Source: Ephemerocybe angulata (lineage: Eukaryota > Basidiomycota > Agaricomycetes > Agaricales > Psathyrellaceae). Taken from it: 64,000 bases of DNA. Of this stretch, positions 35,892 through 49,300 are shown piece by piece (the stretch's first letter is position 1; every line of letters starts with the position of its first letter). Both the position numbers and the translations under genes were made by a program. The notes below the pieces were generated by a model that saw only the letters and a list, made by a program, of their open reading frames with translations, did no database searches and was not told the DNA's origin. Location: contig JAACJK010000163.1 of NCBI GenBank assembly GCA_013368325.1, forward strand, positions 2,790,001 through 2,854,000, written 5' to 3'.

Positions 35892-37964
35892 CTAGGAGAG
35901 AAAATCGATGGGATCCGGGTCGTTGTCTTCGACGGGAGGCAGAGGTTCCCGCATACGAATCATAACGCTCTTGCGGGGTCCTTTGATAGTTGCAGATGGT
36001 ACGGTGCGGGACTGAAAGGCACAAACTGATCAAAAGGCAGCAAAAAAGTCTGTAAAGGAACACACCTTATTGTTCGCTGTCTTGCCTTCTGAGCTATCGG
36101 ATAGAGGAGTGTTTTCCTTCTGGGTTCTAGAATTGTGACTACCATTTGGGAAAGATCTCGTCAGAATACTATATACGCGCGGTTTCAGCACGACTAACCG
36201 AGGTTGCGAAGCTGGTTTTAAAGAGACGGCAGACTTCTTCGCCTTGGGTGCATTCCCCTTTCCAACGGGACTGTGGTCGGGCGAGTCCACCTCTTGAAGC
36301 GGCAAAGTCTTCGCTTTCTTCTTGGAGGGCTCCTTCGACTTAGCTTTGGGCTTTGAAGGGATAACTTCCTGCTCGTCCTCTTCGGGTTCTGGGTCCACAA
36401 CAGCCTTGCGCTTAGTACCTGCCTTCCTCCTAGGTTCAGGCTCAGCCTTGTGGTCCCCATTAGAGGGAGGTATTTCAGAGGCATTCGCTTTAGTCTTTGC
36501 CTTCTTCCCTACCGGTTCAGCGTCTACTGGTGCTGTTCGTTTCTGCTTCGGCTTGGAAGGTCCGCCCGCCTCTACTTCAGGGTCCATGACGGCCTTCCGC
36601 TTCGTGCCTGTCTTCTTCGGAATCTCGTGCTCTAAATCCTCTAAATGGGGCTCCTCCAAGGAGTTGTGCTTGGACTTCGCCTTCTTGCTGGATATCTCAG
36701 GAATAGGCTCGGTGAACGCGGTTCCCTTCCCTCTCGGTTTGCCGGATTGGCGTTCTGAGGGCTCTCCCACTTGTTTCCGCTTCGATGGGGCTTGATCCTT
36801 GGAGGAGATACCTGCCGTGGTTTCTGCTTGTGGAAGGGCGGCCTTTGGCTTCTTACGCGAAGGTTGAGGCACTGGCGACAGAGTCCCCATTCGAGTGGCT
36901 GGTTCAACTTCTTCCTTTTCCTCCTCGTTCTCTTCCTGCACGATGCTGAGCTTCCTTTTCGCAGGTTTTGACTTCGGGGGAGGGGCGAGGGGGGCGTCGT
37001 CGTCATCTGAGGGAACTTCCTTGGACTTGGATTTGGATTTGGAGGAGGCCTTAGGTTTGGCCTTCGTCCCACGTCCGCGAGATTTGGCTGGGGGCAATGG
37101 AGGATCTTCCTCGTCGCTGTCGGGCGCTTGGGATGATAACCGAGAAGTCGATGCTTCTGTCATCATTGTTAGTGCCTGGTGAGGCATTTCATAACTATGC
37201 AATACTCACCAGATGCCTTGTCTTCCTTCACTTTCCTCCCCTGTTTCGCATTTGGCTTTTTCACGGAAGCTTTGCTTTGCTTTCCGGCGGCAGCTTTCGA
37301 CCGGTTCGCGGCAACGTCCTTCTTCGCAGGTTTAGTCTTGAGTACCTCGTCGTATTCATCTTCAGTCATCTTCGTTTTACGCGACTTCGGGGCAGCATGT
37401 TCTGGATACGGAGTTAATTCAGAGATACCATAGTTGAGAAAGCGCTCCGACCGTACCTGAAGGTGCAACCGTAAACTTGGAAGCACCACCTTTCCCTTTC
37501 TTCACGACTTTTGCTTCAGGCCCATTCGGTTGCGGCGTCGCAGATTTCTTTCTTGGACTCCTCCTAAGTGCATCCCCTGCAACAGATATCTCTCCCTTCA
37601 TGATAGCATGAGATGAGCTGAGAGAAACGCGCTTTCCCTTCCCTGTCGTAGGACTGGCTGGTGGTTTTTGAGGGGAGCACGAACGCGACCTACTCCGCCT
37701 AAGTTTCTTCGGAGACGCCTCCCTCCTTCCGCACAGGATGTCTGCTAGCGTGTTTCTGACTGTAGGAACGAATATCCTACAACATCTTGGTCAATACCAA
37801 TCAAATATTGAACAAGCTTGAGAATTCGCATACCCGCCGCGGTCACGTATACGCGCCTGTTGGCGTTGTAGCCTCTCTTGCCGGCTCTCCTCGACATTCT
37901 TAACTGTAGATGGTGGAACGGCACGAGGGTTTGGTGTCGCAAGTTCAGTGCCTCGAGCCTTCAT
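35892..37964 (-). CDS. Lys-rich, probably nuclear protein with RDRGGIFVP motif, unknown
   Basis: The model has five exons: 37964-37834, 37776-37457, 37401-37210, 37156-36066 and 36011-35892, giving about 617 aa. One more in-frame intron is possible inside exon 4 near 36200-36130 (GTTAGT...TAG, 60 or 72 nt). The N-terminus holds a helix VEESRQERLQRQQARIRDR followed by GGIFVPTVRNTLADIL, the most ordered and probably conserved part. The rest is very rich in Lys, Glu, Ser and Pro with many NLS-like clusters and a repeated unit GTKRKAV(M/V)DPE...SKPK, seen at least twice. The C-terminus is IDFLS. No known domain is recognised. A chromatin or nucleolar scaffold role is a guess from composition. It converges with SET2. 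Confidence 0.65.
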
Positions 37965-38492
37965 GAAAGTCGACCTGGACCACGCGCAGCGTTGGTCAGG
38001 AGAGGTTCAGGTTGGCGCCCAACAGTGGTTGTTTGGTGGCATCCGTGGCTGTGTAAATATTCCCAGGCCCCTAATCGAGATAGGCCAAAACGTTCTTTGG
38101 ATCGCCTTCGAATCGCTTCTGAATCAATACCGCCATCTTAGCAGATCGAGAGTGTATATATACCCAACATGAGCACAGAGTCTCCAGAAGACATAGTCAG
38201 GATTGGTATGATGCGGTTCGCAGGGCCAAATTCAAGTTATATCTGCTAACCAGACCTCTTCTGGCAGGGACGTCTCCGAAGGGCATCCCAGAATACAGCC
38301 ATGACACCGGAATCATCATGTTGGTTGTCCCAGCTCTGACACGTTTTAAACTTCTTATGTGAGCCTCCAGGGTCTTTTCATCCCGAAAAGATTGGAAAGA
38401 TACTGTATGCACTTGCACCTCCACAAAATCTAGCGACATTGACACAGGCCCCTTAGTTCTGTGAACTGGTCACCGGAGCACCATTTCACTCT
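37965..38492. other. 5' flank of the CHAT gene; unresolved coding-like fragments
   Basis: A TATATATA run (38155-38162) lies here. Downstream are plus-strand fragments that read as protein (GTSPKGIPEYSHDTGIIML; EKIGKILYALAPPQNLATL) but cannot be joined in phase to the exon at 38493 with the splice sites seen. A minus-strand frame (38445-38197) also reads plausibly. The true N-terminus of the CHAT protein may lie here. Confidence 0.4.
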
Positions 38493-41400
38493 ATGTCTAA
38501 TGTGACTGGGGCCTCAGACACTATGCACCTCAAATTCTCCTACCCATGCTATCTTCAACAGCCAGTCGAATACGTCGAGACGACGGAAGGACTTACAGAC
38601 AAGAAACCTGTCAAGACCAAACGGCACATCACTGCTATTCAGCTGATCTCTATGACCGAGTTTGGAGGGGTCAACGCGTCTCTGAAGACTAACGTCGATA
38701 TCTTTGCATCTCTCTGCGCTCTACTGGCAGTCTTGTAAGTCTTAAATTCAGACTTCATTGTATCCAAAACACCCAGCTTATTATATGCTAACGCCATCGA
38801 ACAGAAATATGCGCTCTCAGCCCTTTCTTGGCGTCCTCTTTCTTGGAGACTCGTCTTCGCCTCGAATTGGAGGAGTCGCAGGCCCCCTTGTCGATCAGCT
38901 TGCAAAGCACGTTATCGGAGAAGGTCGCTCCCAGTTCCAATTCGTATCTACGTCATGGTATCTTCGTCCTCCAGGAAAAAAAGAAGCCAGTCGGATGGAA
39001 TTGAACGAGGGTAAGCTACGTGGGTTCTTCGCCAACTCGTTCAACCCCACCAAAGATCCTGCACTCGCCGGGAGATACCGTTTCACTCGCCTGACCCAAA
39101 GCCCAGACTCAGCTCTGGCTATTGCTTCATCCTTTCTCAACAACACGGAATTTTTGTCTCAACTCTCGATGCCGTGGCTTCAAATGCAGCTTCCTGCGAT
39201 GGATCAGCTCTCCAGTACGGCTATCGGGGGTGGCTACATAAATCAATTGAACAAAGCCATTTCGAATTTGGAATCCGATATCCGGAGGGAGATCGGGAGA
39301 GTGTCGGAAGACCTCCTGAGAGAGTATCTGGATGAATCATTCCAACTTCTTGCTCCTTATCTAGAGCTCTATCCCTATTCCAATGTGTTTGAAAAGGCGA
39401 CCGAAGAAAAGGACGGGGCTGGGGAGTTAAAGCCACTTTGCGCCGCGATAAAAGAGATCACAAAAGGGAAGACATTTATACTGTGAGTAACCAGGTTTTA
39501 CTGCCCAGAAATATTCTTAGCTTCGCTTCTCTTAGGGTTTTCGATGACTCACTTTTCTTGGGGCCATCGGTATGTTCGTGTAGTTGGTGCTATCGTTGCC
39601 TGCCACTGACTAGCAGCTATCCACCGACATAGAAAGCTCATCTTCCCATTATCCCTGCCGATACGGATGACCATTATTTCATCTCGATCAATGCCTTCCA
39701 CAATGCAACGGACGATGCCATTATTCTCACCCAAACCCTCAAATGTCTCGCCTTCATGTAAGCTCTCTTCCATACCACTTCATTACTCAGGATGTTTGAC
39801 TGCTTCTTAAGGAACATAGCTGGTCTGGATCTAAGCGGACTAGCTCTTATCATGTCTGACAAAAAGGAGGACGTGCCCAACATGTTGGCCAGCATCAAGC
39901 TACTCTCGAAAATCTGTGGGCCCAGCTGTTTGAAATACCTTGTGCTCGTCAAATCAAAGTGGCTAGACGGAGACCGTGCGTTGTACAAACTAGACACTCT
40001 GGTCCCAGAGGCCAAATGCCTGACGAAAGACGACAAGAAACAAGGTTCAACAAAGGCCAGCATCTCTGCCTTGCTTGACTCACTGATTCAGCCTGGTTTC
40101 GTCCTCTCGGAGAAGCTGGCTGCCTGCCAAGAGTTTATTTGGAAGCATGAGACGTTCTCTGCCACCACCCCCGGCGTTGAGGTTCAGGATTTTCTAACAA
40201 AGAAACTTGTGGATCAGCAGGAGAAATTCAGGTCCAATAGACACGACGTCGCTGGTGGCGATGCGGCACGCCTGTTGCCCATCTGGGAGAGTCAAGTTGA
40301 CATCCTCCTCCTGCAGTGGGCCCTCATCCGGTTTACGGGTTCTAGCAATATCTACAAGGATGTGGCACAGAAGGTTGAGGAGGACGCAGGAGTTGAGAAG
40401 GCCATGACACGCCTTACTGCCATCATCTCGCTGCAATCGGATCTGCACTCTGACAAGGGAAACAAAGTGGCGCAGCTGGGGGATATGTACAATGCTCATT
40501 TCAAGCTCTATGGGAAAACTGAAGACTTAACAGACGCGATCAAGCAGTACGACCAAGCTGCGGCTCTGATACCTGACGACGACCCCGAGAAGAAAGCGGA
40601 ATACCTTTCAATCCTGGGCTCGCATCTTCAGAAGAAGTTCCAGCTCTTTGGAGACAAGAATGACGTTCTCCGGGCTATACAAGCCTGCAAGGACGCCGTT
40701 GATCTCCAGTACAGGGCAGACGGGTCCGATAATGCCAACTTAAAGAAGGCCTTGGCACAACACGCTCTCGGCGCTTTGCTCAAGAAGAAATTCGCGGACT
40801 ATTTCGACGATCCGAACGACATCGATGGGGCGATAGACTGCTTTAACGAGGCTAAACGGTTCACTCCCTATGGGCACCGGGCCAACCAGATCATATTTTC
40901 CGACCTGTGTCATTCGCACGTTCTGAAGAGCAAGTACCATTCCATGAAGAACGACATTCCGGCGGCCGTTCTGGATATCGAGACCGCAATCGAGCAGTAT
41001 AACAGGACACTTCCCGAGCCTGGACGTGACCATCCAGGATATGCAATGATACTCGATGCGAAGTGCATGGCTTACGCGAAGCACCACAAGCTGGTCAAGG
41101 TCCAGGGGAACCCTTCCAAACACACTCCAGATATCCACGAGGCGATCAGGGCTGGGGAGATGGCCGCAGAGCACGGGAAGGAGACCCCCCAGGAGTGCGC
41201 CTACTTGTTGAATCTAGGGAAGGCGTACTGGTATTCCTACGAGGAGTCCCGACAAGCTGCTTCGTCTGCGCTGTCCGCGGATGGTGCTTCTTCCTTGACC
41301 AAGGCTGTGGATTGCTTTCACCACGCGGCGCAGTGTGACACAGCAGACAAGATGGTTAGGTTTAAAGCTGCAAGGAACTGGGCTAAACTTGAGGGGGAAA

Positions 41401-43144
41401 GGTTGGTTCTCGCCGCCAAAAAGGACCCAACAATTACCCTGAAAGCCTACGAGTACTGCATCATCCTTTTAGCAGAGATAGCCGGGCAAGAGATCCCTAT
41501 CCATGAGCAGTACAGAAGGCTGGAGAGGATCCAGAAGGTGGTGCACCAGGCCACGGCTGCCGCTATCACCCATGACCGCCTAGACAAAGCGGTAGAGTTC
41601 TTCGAGGAAGGACGATCCGTTATCTGGAGACATTACTTCAAGCACGACGTGGTCATGCAGGCCCTGAAGGAAAAGGATCCCGAGAAGGCCAAGGAATATT
41701 CATTGTTCCTCGATAAGCTCAGATCACATGCAGCAGATGCAGAAAGCTCAACCACGTACTTCAAGGCAACAGTCGGCGACAAGGATGCACAAGACAACTC
41801 CTCTCCTGGATTCATGGGTAGACTTGCCGCAGGTGCCAGCGCCCTCGTCACTAAAGCGAAGAACGCCATCAAGGGTCTTATGGGCTTCGAGTTCTTTGGC
41901 ATGTACAAGAAACTGTCGATCCTGGATAACGCAGCAGAGAATGGGCCGATCATTCTGATCAACCTGTGCGACGAGCAATGCGATGCTCTTATCATTCAGA
42001 GGAAAAAGCCAGTCGTGCGGGTGAACCTACCTGCGATGAACAATACGAAGGCAGAAGAGCTTCAGAAGGATTTGAGGGTACTGCTGGGGGAAGGAACGTC
42101 TCATGCTAGGGGACCATTGATAGCAAGAGGAATCAAACCTGCCTTGAGCGTGGACACAACTCTCAGAGAGAATTCAATGGAGACCATCCTCAAGGAATTG
42201 TGGATCACAGTTGTCGGCCCCGTCGTTAAAGCCTTGGATAAAGTGAGTATGCCAATGCGTATGCTTAAAAAGCCTCCAGTTACTCACAACACCCCTAGTC
42301 GTACAACAAGAAGAGCCCTCTGAGCCATATCTTCTGGTGTTCATCTGGACATCTCGCTTTCTTACCATTGCATGCCGCAGGTGACTACGCCTTCAAGGAC
42401 CCAAAGTCCAAGGAAGTTCGGATTCTCCCAAGCTTGTTTCATTCCTCCTACATCCCGAATATCTTCGCCATGCTTCGAAGGCACAATGGAGATGATTCGG
42501 GCTCGAAGTTTCAGCTTTTGGCGGTGGCCCAATCTAACACGCCGAACCAGCTGCCACTTCCACAGACAATTCCTGAAGTTGACCACCTCAAGAATCACAG
42601 TGTCGCTAAGGATTTCTCAACGGTTCTGAAAAACGAGGAGGGGAGTGTCGAACGGGTCAAGGAGGAGCTGCTCAAGTCGCAATGGGCTCACTTCGCATGT
42701 CACGGAGTCCAGGATCGTGTGGATGGCTTGAAGAGCGCTCTGCTCCTGGAAGGAGGCAACAAGTTGACGCTGAAGGACCTTGTGGATCTTAAAATCCCCT
42801 TGGCCGAATTCGCATTCTTGTCTGCGTGCCAGTCAGCCAAAGGAGACATCACTTTGCCAGAAGAGCATATCCATCTTGCTGCTGGGATGATCGTCGCTGG
42901 GTATCAGGGGGTTGTCGCCACAATGTGGAGTATCAAAGACGAAGACGGATTGTCCATTGCCAAAGCGGTGTACGACAAGCTTTTCGCAGAGAAGAAGGGA
43001 GGTTGGTTTGGAGGGAGCAAAGGTACCGCGAAGCCAGACTTCAAGGAGGCGGTAGGAGCGTTGAATGAAGCTGTCACTGACTTGAGGGTTAATGGGAAAG
43101 CTGATTACTTACGCTGGGTGCCTTTCGTTCACATTGGATTGTAG
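38493..43144 (+). CDS. Degenerate GTPase-like / TPR / CHAT-domain protein
   Basis: Exons 38493-38734, 38805-39482, 39536-39569 (34 nt), 39633-39757, 39812-42242 and 42299-43144 give 1451 aa from the chosen ATG; the real start may be further upstream. Residues about 85-460 resemble fungal AIG1-type P-loop GTPases (LSGLALIMSDKKEDV, then CGPSCLKYLVLVKSKW, like the G4 strand), but the expected GKS/T P-loop is lost (FLGDSSSPRIGG). Residues about 500-1000 are TPR-like helical pairs. The C-terminus is a CHAT caspase-like protease domain: FWCSSGHLAFLPLHAAG, catalytic His1305 in HFACHG and Cys1347 in LSACQSAKGD, ending WVPFVHIGL. CHAT domains are clan CD peptidases related to caspases and separase. 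A sensor/effector protease role is inferred. The start uncertainty does not affect these domains. Confidence 0.85.
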
Positions 43145-43353
43145 TGTAAGTAGTTGGTAGAAAAGAAACGTTGGGTGATGTGTGGGATGGCAGTGCTAGG
43201 CAAATGTGAACAAACCTTCGACAAACAGACGCGACGCGACGGGCGCCTCTTCAATGACGGCGACGACGACCATTTCTCATATCCTTATGTCCTCATGAAT
43301 CCGAACTCCACCCTACCACCAGCACTGCACAGGTAGACACACCACACTCAGCC

Positions 43354-46300
43354 ATGCCTCCGACCATCGAGCTCCCACCTAAAGCAACGACAAACCTCCT
43401 GCCCTTGCCACTGGATCCGAATTGGCAACCTACCATTCCCCTGCAGGACGCCCCTAAATCATCTGCTGTCGACTTCATTCTTAGAGCAACACCAAAGAAC
43501 CCTACCGAAGGCCGAGAATCAGCATTGCTCAAGGCCGTCAAGAATGCCCTTCGAGGAACAGACACCGACGATCCGACCGTTGTCCAGAGCACCTGGTTCC
43601 ACGACGCGGACAATCCTGACGGAAGAGAGATCTCTTGGAACGCGAAACATGTTGCATTATCCTGCGGAGGGGTGATGATCAAGCGATGGAGCTTTGCACA
43701 CGCGAAAGAGGATGTTCAGTATGCCTGCCTCGGACTTCTCGAGCAGAACGCCCAGGAAGCGCAGAAGTACTTTACGCCGGCACCAGCAGACGCTTCAGTG
43801 GCAGAAGACGAGGCAACAGTACCTTCTCTGGACTCAGATAAGGAAGAAAGACCTACATTCGGACCGTTCGCACAAGCCAATACGAAACGTCGCCCGTTCT
43901 CAGACAACAAGAAGACCATCAGCGCAGTGTTTGTATTTCTACGCAGCATTGGCAAGATCTACCTCCAGAATGGCATCGACTTCACAATCAACATTCCCTT
44001 TGTCGTTCGTCGTGCTTGGCCAGTCAGTCCGCATGGTGTGCTCGTTCAGCGAGTGCTGGAGCCATCGGAGTTGGAGGAAGCCGCGATGACGGGCGAACCA
44101 GTGCTTCCAACAATGTTCACCATTACTTCACCATTCCAGGAGCCTGCAGCCGTCGGTCTTGCAGACAGAATAGAAGGTGGTCCAGGCGGGGATGGGGCCC
44201 CCTTGGTGATCCATACGGAGGAGCAAAATGCAGGCAACGTCCTCAAGTCAATATCGCCAACCGAGATGGTGCTGTGGGTGTCATGCATGCCCGAGAACAA
44301 ATATATCCAACCGGAACGCGAGAGGAACAAGCCACTGGCTGTGACTGTAGACCCTCGGAGAAACACACTGTCGATCTGGGTGTACGCGCATGCCGGAGAT
44401 GCAATCCAGACAACGCCATCCTCCGCCCCTAGCCCTTCTACAGCGGCGGTCCTGAGTCAGGTCAAGTCGAGACATCCAGGTGTGGTAAGTCATGGTCGTA
44501 GAACAAGCGCCGCTTTCGAAGGCGATCGACTAGACAGCAAACATACTCTATCGTTTGGCCCGTCGTCGGGCCTTCCTGCAACACAGGAGGTCCCCATCAA
44601 CCAAGATGGCTTTCCTGTGACAGGCTTGCCACCAACGCTATCATCGGTTGCGACATTCCCTTCATTGGCATCCGTACCCGGAACTGTACCAAAGCCCAAG
44701 GCAAGTGCCCTATGGCATTGACTACTCAAGCTAACTTTCTTGTAGAGGGACGATTCTCCAGCACCACCCGACGAGCGTATGAAGGCAAACTACTGGATGG
44801 AATGTGTTTTAGAGATAATGATTCCCGAAGCGAGGTATGCAGTCCAAGCAAGCATAGGTTTCATTCAGCTTCTGATGGCGATACAGCTCACAGTGGTGGA
44901 AGATCATCAAAGTCGCTGTTTTCGATGAACGTTTCGACGGCAAGATCTATCGGTCAAAATTGGCGATAGGATTTCGCGACACCAACACTATGTACATCTT
45001 CGATGTCGGCTATGACGACGAGTCTAAGCGATTCAAAGCAATCTACGCCCGCCAATACCCAGCCATCGCAATGGCATCGGTTATGGCAACACGGCCTGGC
45101 ATCACTGATCTCTTGGCTGCCACCAGCGAAGGACGCGTTTACCTTATCTCTGGGATAAGCCTCTACGATGTAAACCTCGTTGATCCATTAGTGTCTCCAC
45201 ACACACCATATACCGGCCACCATCTCTCGACTCAAGGCATGATCCTCGACTTCGACGACGTCCGTGGCTCCTTCCTCTCTGTTGTATATCAAAACGGGGC
45301 GATCGTACGCGCCAATATCTCCCTGTGCCCAACTGATGAGCTGACGCTTGACTGTCTGCGGGTACTGTCGCGAGCCATATCCGCCTCCTTGTACAAATCG
45401 CTGTTCACACATTTCCTCGTTGGATGGACCATCGTCGGCCGGATATCTACCCCCTCGGTTCAGTTTCAGTGCTTCCAAACTGCCCTCATCCATGTGCTCA
45501 AACTCCGAATGCTGGATGACTCGAAGGAGAAGGGCTCGCCTTGGGACCAGCTTGGGGCGAGCGAAGCCCATGCCAGGCTGAAGGGAGACGTCGCATTGAA
45601 GATGCTCAGACTCCCTCCAACAAATGAGCGTCCCGTTTCTGTTGCTATGTCTGGGGATTCGGTGAATTATTTCCAAGGACCTGCGCTCTACGCTCTTCAT
45701 TCGCTTGGGGAGGCATTGAGGTTGCAGAGGGAGAGGCATGCGTCATTGCAGAGGCTTGCTTCTTTGATTTGCGCTCTTGCCCTCTCAGTTCGACCAGAAT
45801 GGGCGGATTATTGGAAACGGCTAATCCCAGATGCGATGGAGCAATGGCCAGACTCAAGTCGATATGGTGCGTGGCTTTCGTTGTTTGCCGTACGTTCCTG
45901 TTCTCATAGGTCCCAAGACGTCCGGAAAGTCGACGATCGTCTCCCAACATGGCCTCAAGACGCTTGCGCTTACATACACGCCACCCTGGTGAACAGCAAA
46001 GACGACCGCAAAGAGTTCCAGGATATATCCTATGTCACCAACCTTTACGAAATCGAGGCACCATTCACCTTCGGAACACAAGACCCTCTCAAGATAATCC
46101 AAGACACCGTGTATCTATACTTCCTCCTAGCAGAGCCACGCCAAGCTTCAACCCCAAAACGGGCTGAGGCAGGTGTCAAGTGGCTTTTGCAGGACGGACC
46201 AGGGATGCAATTGTTGGACAAGTTGCCGTTGGGTGTGGCAGCACCGATCAGGGAAGCGGTGAGAACGTGCCAGCTAACCCCGCCTGCGGATTGGCCTCTG

Positions 46301-49300
46301 TACATGTATACGGAGATTGGCAGGAATGATTTGGCGGCATCGGCGAGCGAGAACTTGGATGGTACGGTGATGGAGGGCTATCGACCTGCGAAGGACTTCA
46401 TGGTAAGTGATGTGTCAAAAGCCTCATTGTGACCCCTTTTGACTAGGTACTCCTCTTAGAACCCCACGAAGGCGAAACTCTCGATTGGGAAGATCTTGGC
46501 TGAGACGAAGGCTGCTGCAGCTGGAGAGGTGGACGCCACATCGGGGGTGGAAATGGACGACAATCACGTAGGGAGGGTGAGGTTCAAGGATGACAGGAGG
46601 CTGGAGGAGATTGGGAGGATGCTAAATTCGTCAATCATCTCGACGATCAAAGCACCGGAAAAGCCTGAGCAAAGGTGTGTCCTTCCAACAGTCGCCGTGT
46701 TTTCACTTCTGACACGATTCCCAGTGAACACGATCAGACAATGGAACACCAGAAACATATTCATAGGGTCGCTGAACGAACGCTGGCTCTGCCCTACGGT
46801 CGTGCAATGTACACCTTCGCTTCGGTCATGAACGTCACTCGCGAATCCCATGCGATACCGAAGATCGAATATGGCATCAAGATCCTGCCTATGAACATTA
46901 CCATCACACCGGAGGCAGGGAAGATTATACCTGAAGCCAGCCAATGGGGCGAGTTTCACAATGGTGTCGCAGCCGGATTACGCATTGCGCCAACGGCGAA
47001 GGGGGTTGAAAGCTCATGGATCGCATTCAACAAGCCGTCTGAATTGACGCCAGAGCATGCTGGGTTCCTGTTCGCATTGGGTCTGACTGGTCACCTGAGA
47101 GAACTAATGACTTGGCACACATTCCAATACCTTACACCAAAACACGACTTGACCTCGATCGCGGTCCTACTCGGGCTTGCAGCGTCGCATCTTGGAAAGG
47201 GCACGCAGAAGGTCGTCAAACTCTTGGCCGTACATACGCCGGCGCTTCTCCCAACTCCCAATGTCGATCTCAACGTGTCGCTCCTCACACAGGCGGCTGG
47301 TCTTTCGGCACTCGGACTGCTGTATTTGGGCACGAAGAATCGCCGAATGGCGGAGGTGTGTTTGGGCGAGATTAGTAGGAGGGACCTTGTCCAGCCGGAC
47401 TTGAGCAACGAACATCGAGAAGCGTATACGTTCTCTGCTGCGATCTCCTTCGGCATGATCATGCTGGGCAAGGGCTCACTGATTCCAGCGGACTTGGATC
47501 TGGTACAGAGACTCACAATCCTCCTCCATGGCGACGTCACCCGTCGCGTTCGAGACAAGCCTCTTAACCCTTTCGATATCAACCTTACCTCTCCCGCGGC
47601 ATCCATCGCATTAGGATTGATGTATCTCAAGACGGGTCGCCAGGACATTGCCGACATCCTCACGATTCCAGATACGGCTGTCAGCCTGAACCGTATCCCA
47701 CCCAATTTCCTCCTCGTACGGATGATAGCCCGAGGGATGATCATGTGGGACGATGTGCAACCAAGCAAGCAGTGGGTCTTCTCGCAGATCCCTGGGCCTA
47801 TGCTCGAGAAGATGGCGCCCCTACATGCGGGGCAGGCGAGAGCGTTAGATGATGCGTATGAACTGGCGTATCATAACGTTATCGCGGGGTGCTGCTTCGT
47901 GCTTGGGCTCAAGTATGCTGGAACGGCAAGCCATGATGCGTACAATGTCATCCTGCACTTCTATGACGCCGTTACGAAGTTGGTATTCCCCCGAAGTACG
48001 TTTCATTCATGTTTGCAGCTGCTTAGTTTACTGACCATCATATGTGGTAGCTGGAGCCATATACGACCAGATGATCAAACGTGCTGCTCTTCGAGATGGG
48101 CTGAACCAGATTTCGCTGGCGCTTAGCATGGTTATGGCTGGCACCGCCGACATCAGTGTTATGCGACGGATCCGAAATGCCTACGGCGTCTTCCAGAACG
48201 ACATGTATCACACGAACTTCCACTATGGCGTTCACGTTGCTACCATGCAATCCTTGGGTCTACTAGGCCTCGGCGGAGGGCGGAGTACGTTGGGCACATC
48301 AGATGCAGCGATCGCCTGTATGGTGACGGCGTTCTTCCCTCGAGCACATGTCACTCCGTTCGACAACAAATCTTACCTTCAGGCATTGAGGCATCTATGG
48401 GTTCTTGCTGTTGAACCGAGGTGCCTGGTCGCTCGGGATGTGGACACTGGCGAGGTGGTGTATCTCCCCGTCAAGATCCAAGTCAAATTCGGAGACCGAG
48501 TGGGAACATCGCAGTTATTGTCGCCAACGCTCATTCCAGCCATAGACCAACTGGTCTCGATCCGAGTGGACACCCCGCGATACTGGCCCTTCTATCTCGA
48601 CACGGCGCAACCGCGGAATCGGCAGGCGCTTATTCGGAATCAAACCTTGTTCGTTAAGCGCCGGACGGCCTTCCTCAGCTACATCGAAGATCCACGAGGG
48701 AGCCGGAGTCTATTCGTGCGAAGTGGGGCCGGGGGCCCGGGAGATGGCCAGATCCTTGACTTTGCGCGTATGACGGACGAGCCGTTGGACAGGGATCGCG
48801 ACATCTCGGAGTTCATTACCTCGTTCTCGAACAACGTCAGTTTCTTGGCATTTGCGGATGCACTGTGCCGGTCAGAGGAGGAGGATGCATCAGAGAAGGA
48901 GAGGGCGCTTCATGGTTACGCACATGCTGCGCTTTTGGATTGCATTCTGCAGGACAAACCCCAGACGCTTCAGGCACATATGGCGCTGTACTACGCCAGA
49001 CACGCGGACCCACAGGCGAAGGGGTACAATCTCTTGTACCATGATATGAGGTTTGCGAACGACTTTTACAGCCGGGTGTACGAGAAAAGCTACAGTGGGA
49101 AGGCGGAGAATAACCCCCGGCCTGGGTTGTTACGGGATTCGCAGTTTACGGGGGCGTTGTTGAGCATGGAGACACCGTTGGACGAGATTAGGGAGACGAC
49201 TCAGTTCAAGAAGGTACTGGGACGATATATCAGGAATGAACCCGTGAGGTTGACCCCGGAGGAGATGGCTGCCCAGGAGGAAGGAGAGGAGGTACGGGAT

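Noticed and set aside
38197..38445. Minus-strand frame reading DFVEVQVHTVSFQSF
   Set aside because: It is not called as a gene because there is no start or splice context and it overlaps equally plausible plus-strand fragments; kept only as a finding.
44485..44537. GTAAGT at 44485 considered as an APC1 intron donor
   Set aside because: The nearby acceptors break frame, while reading through gives a continuous frame into the real GC-AG intron at 44701.
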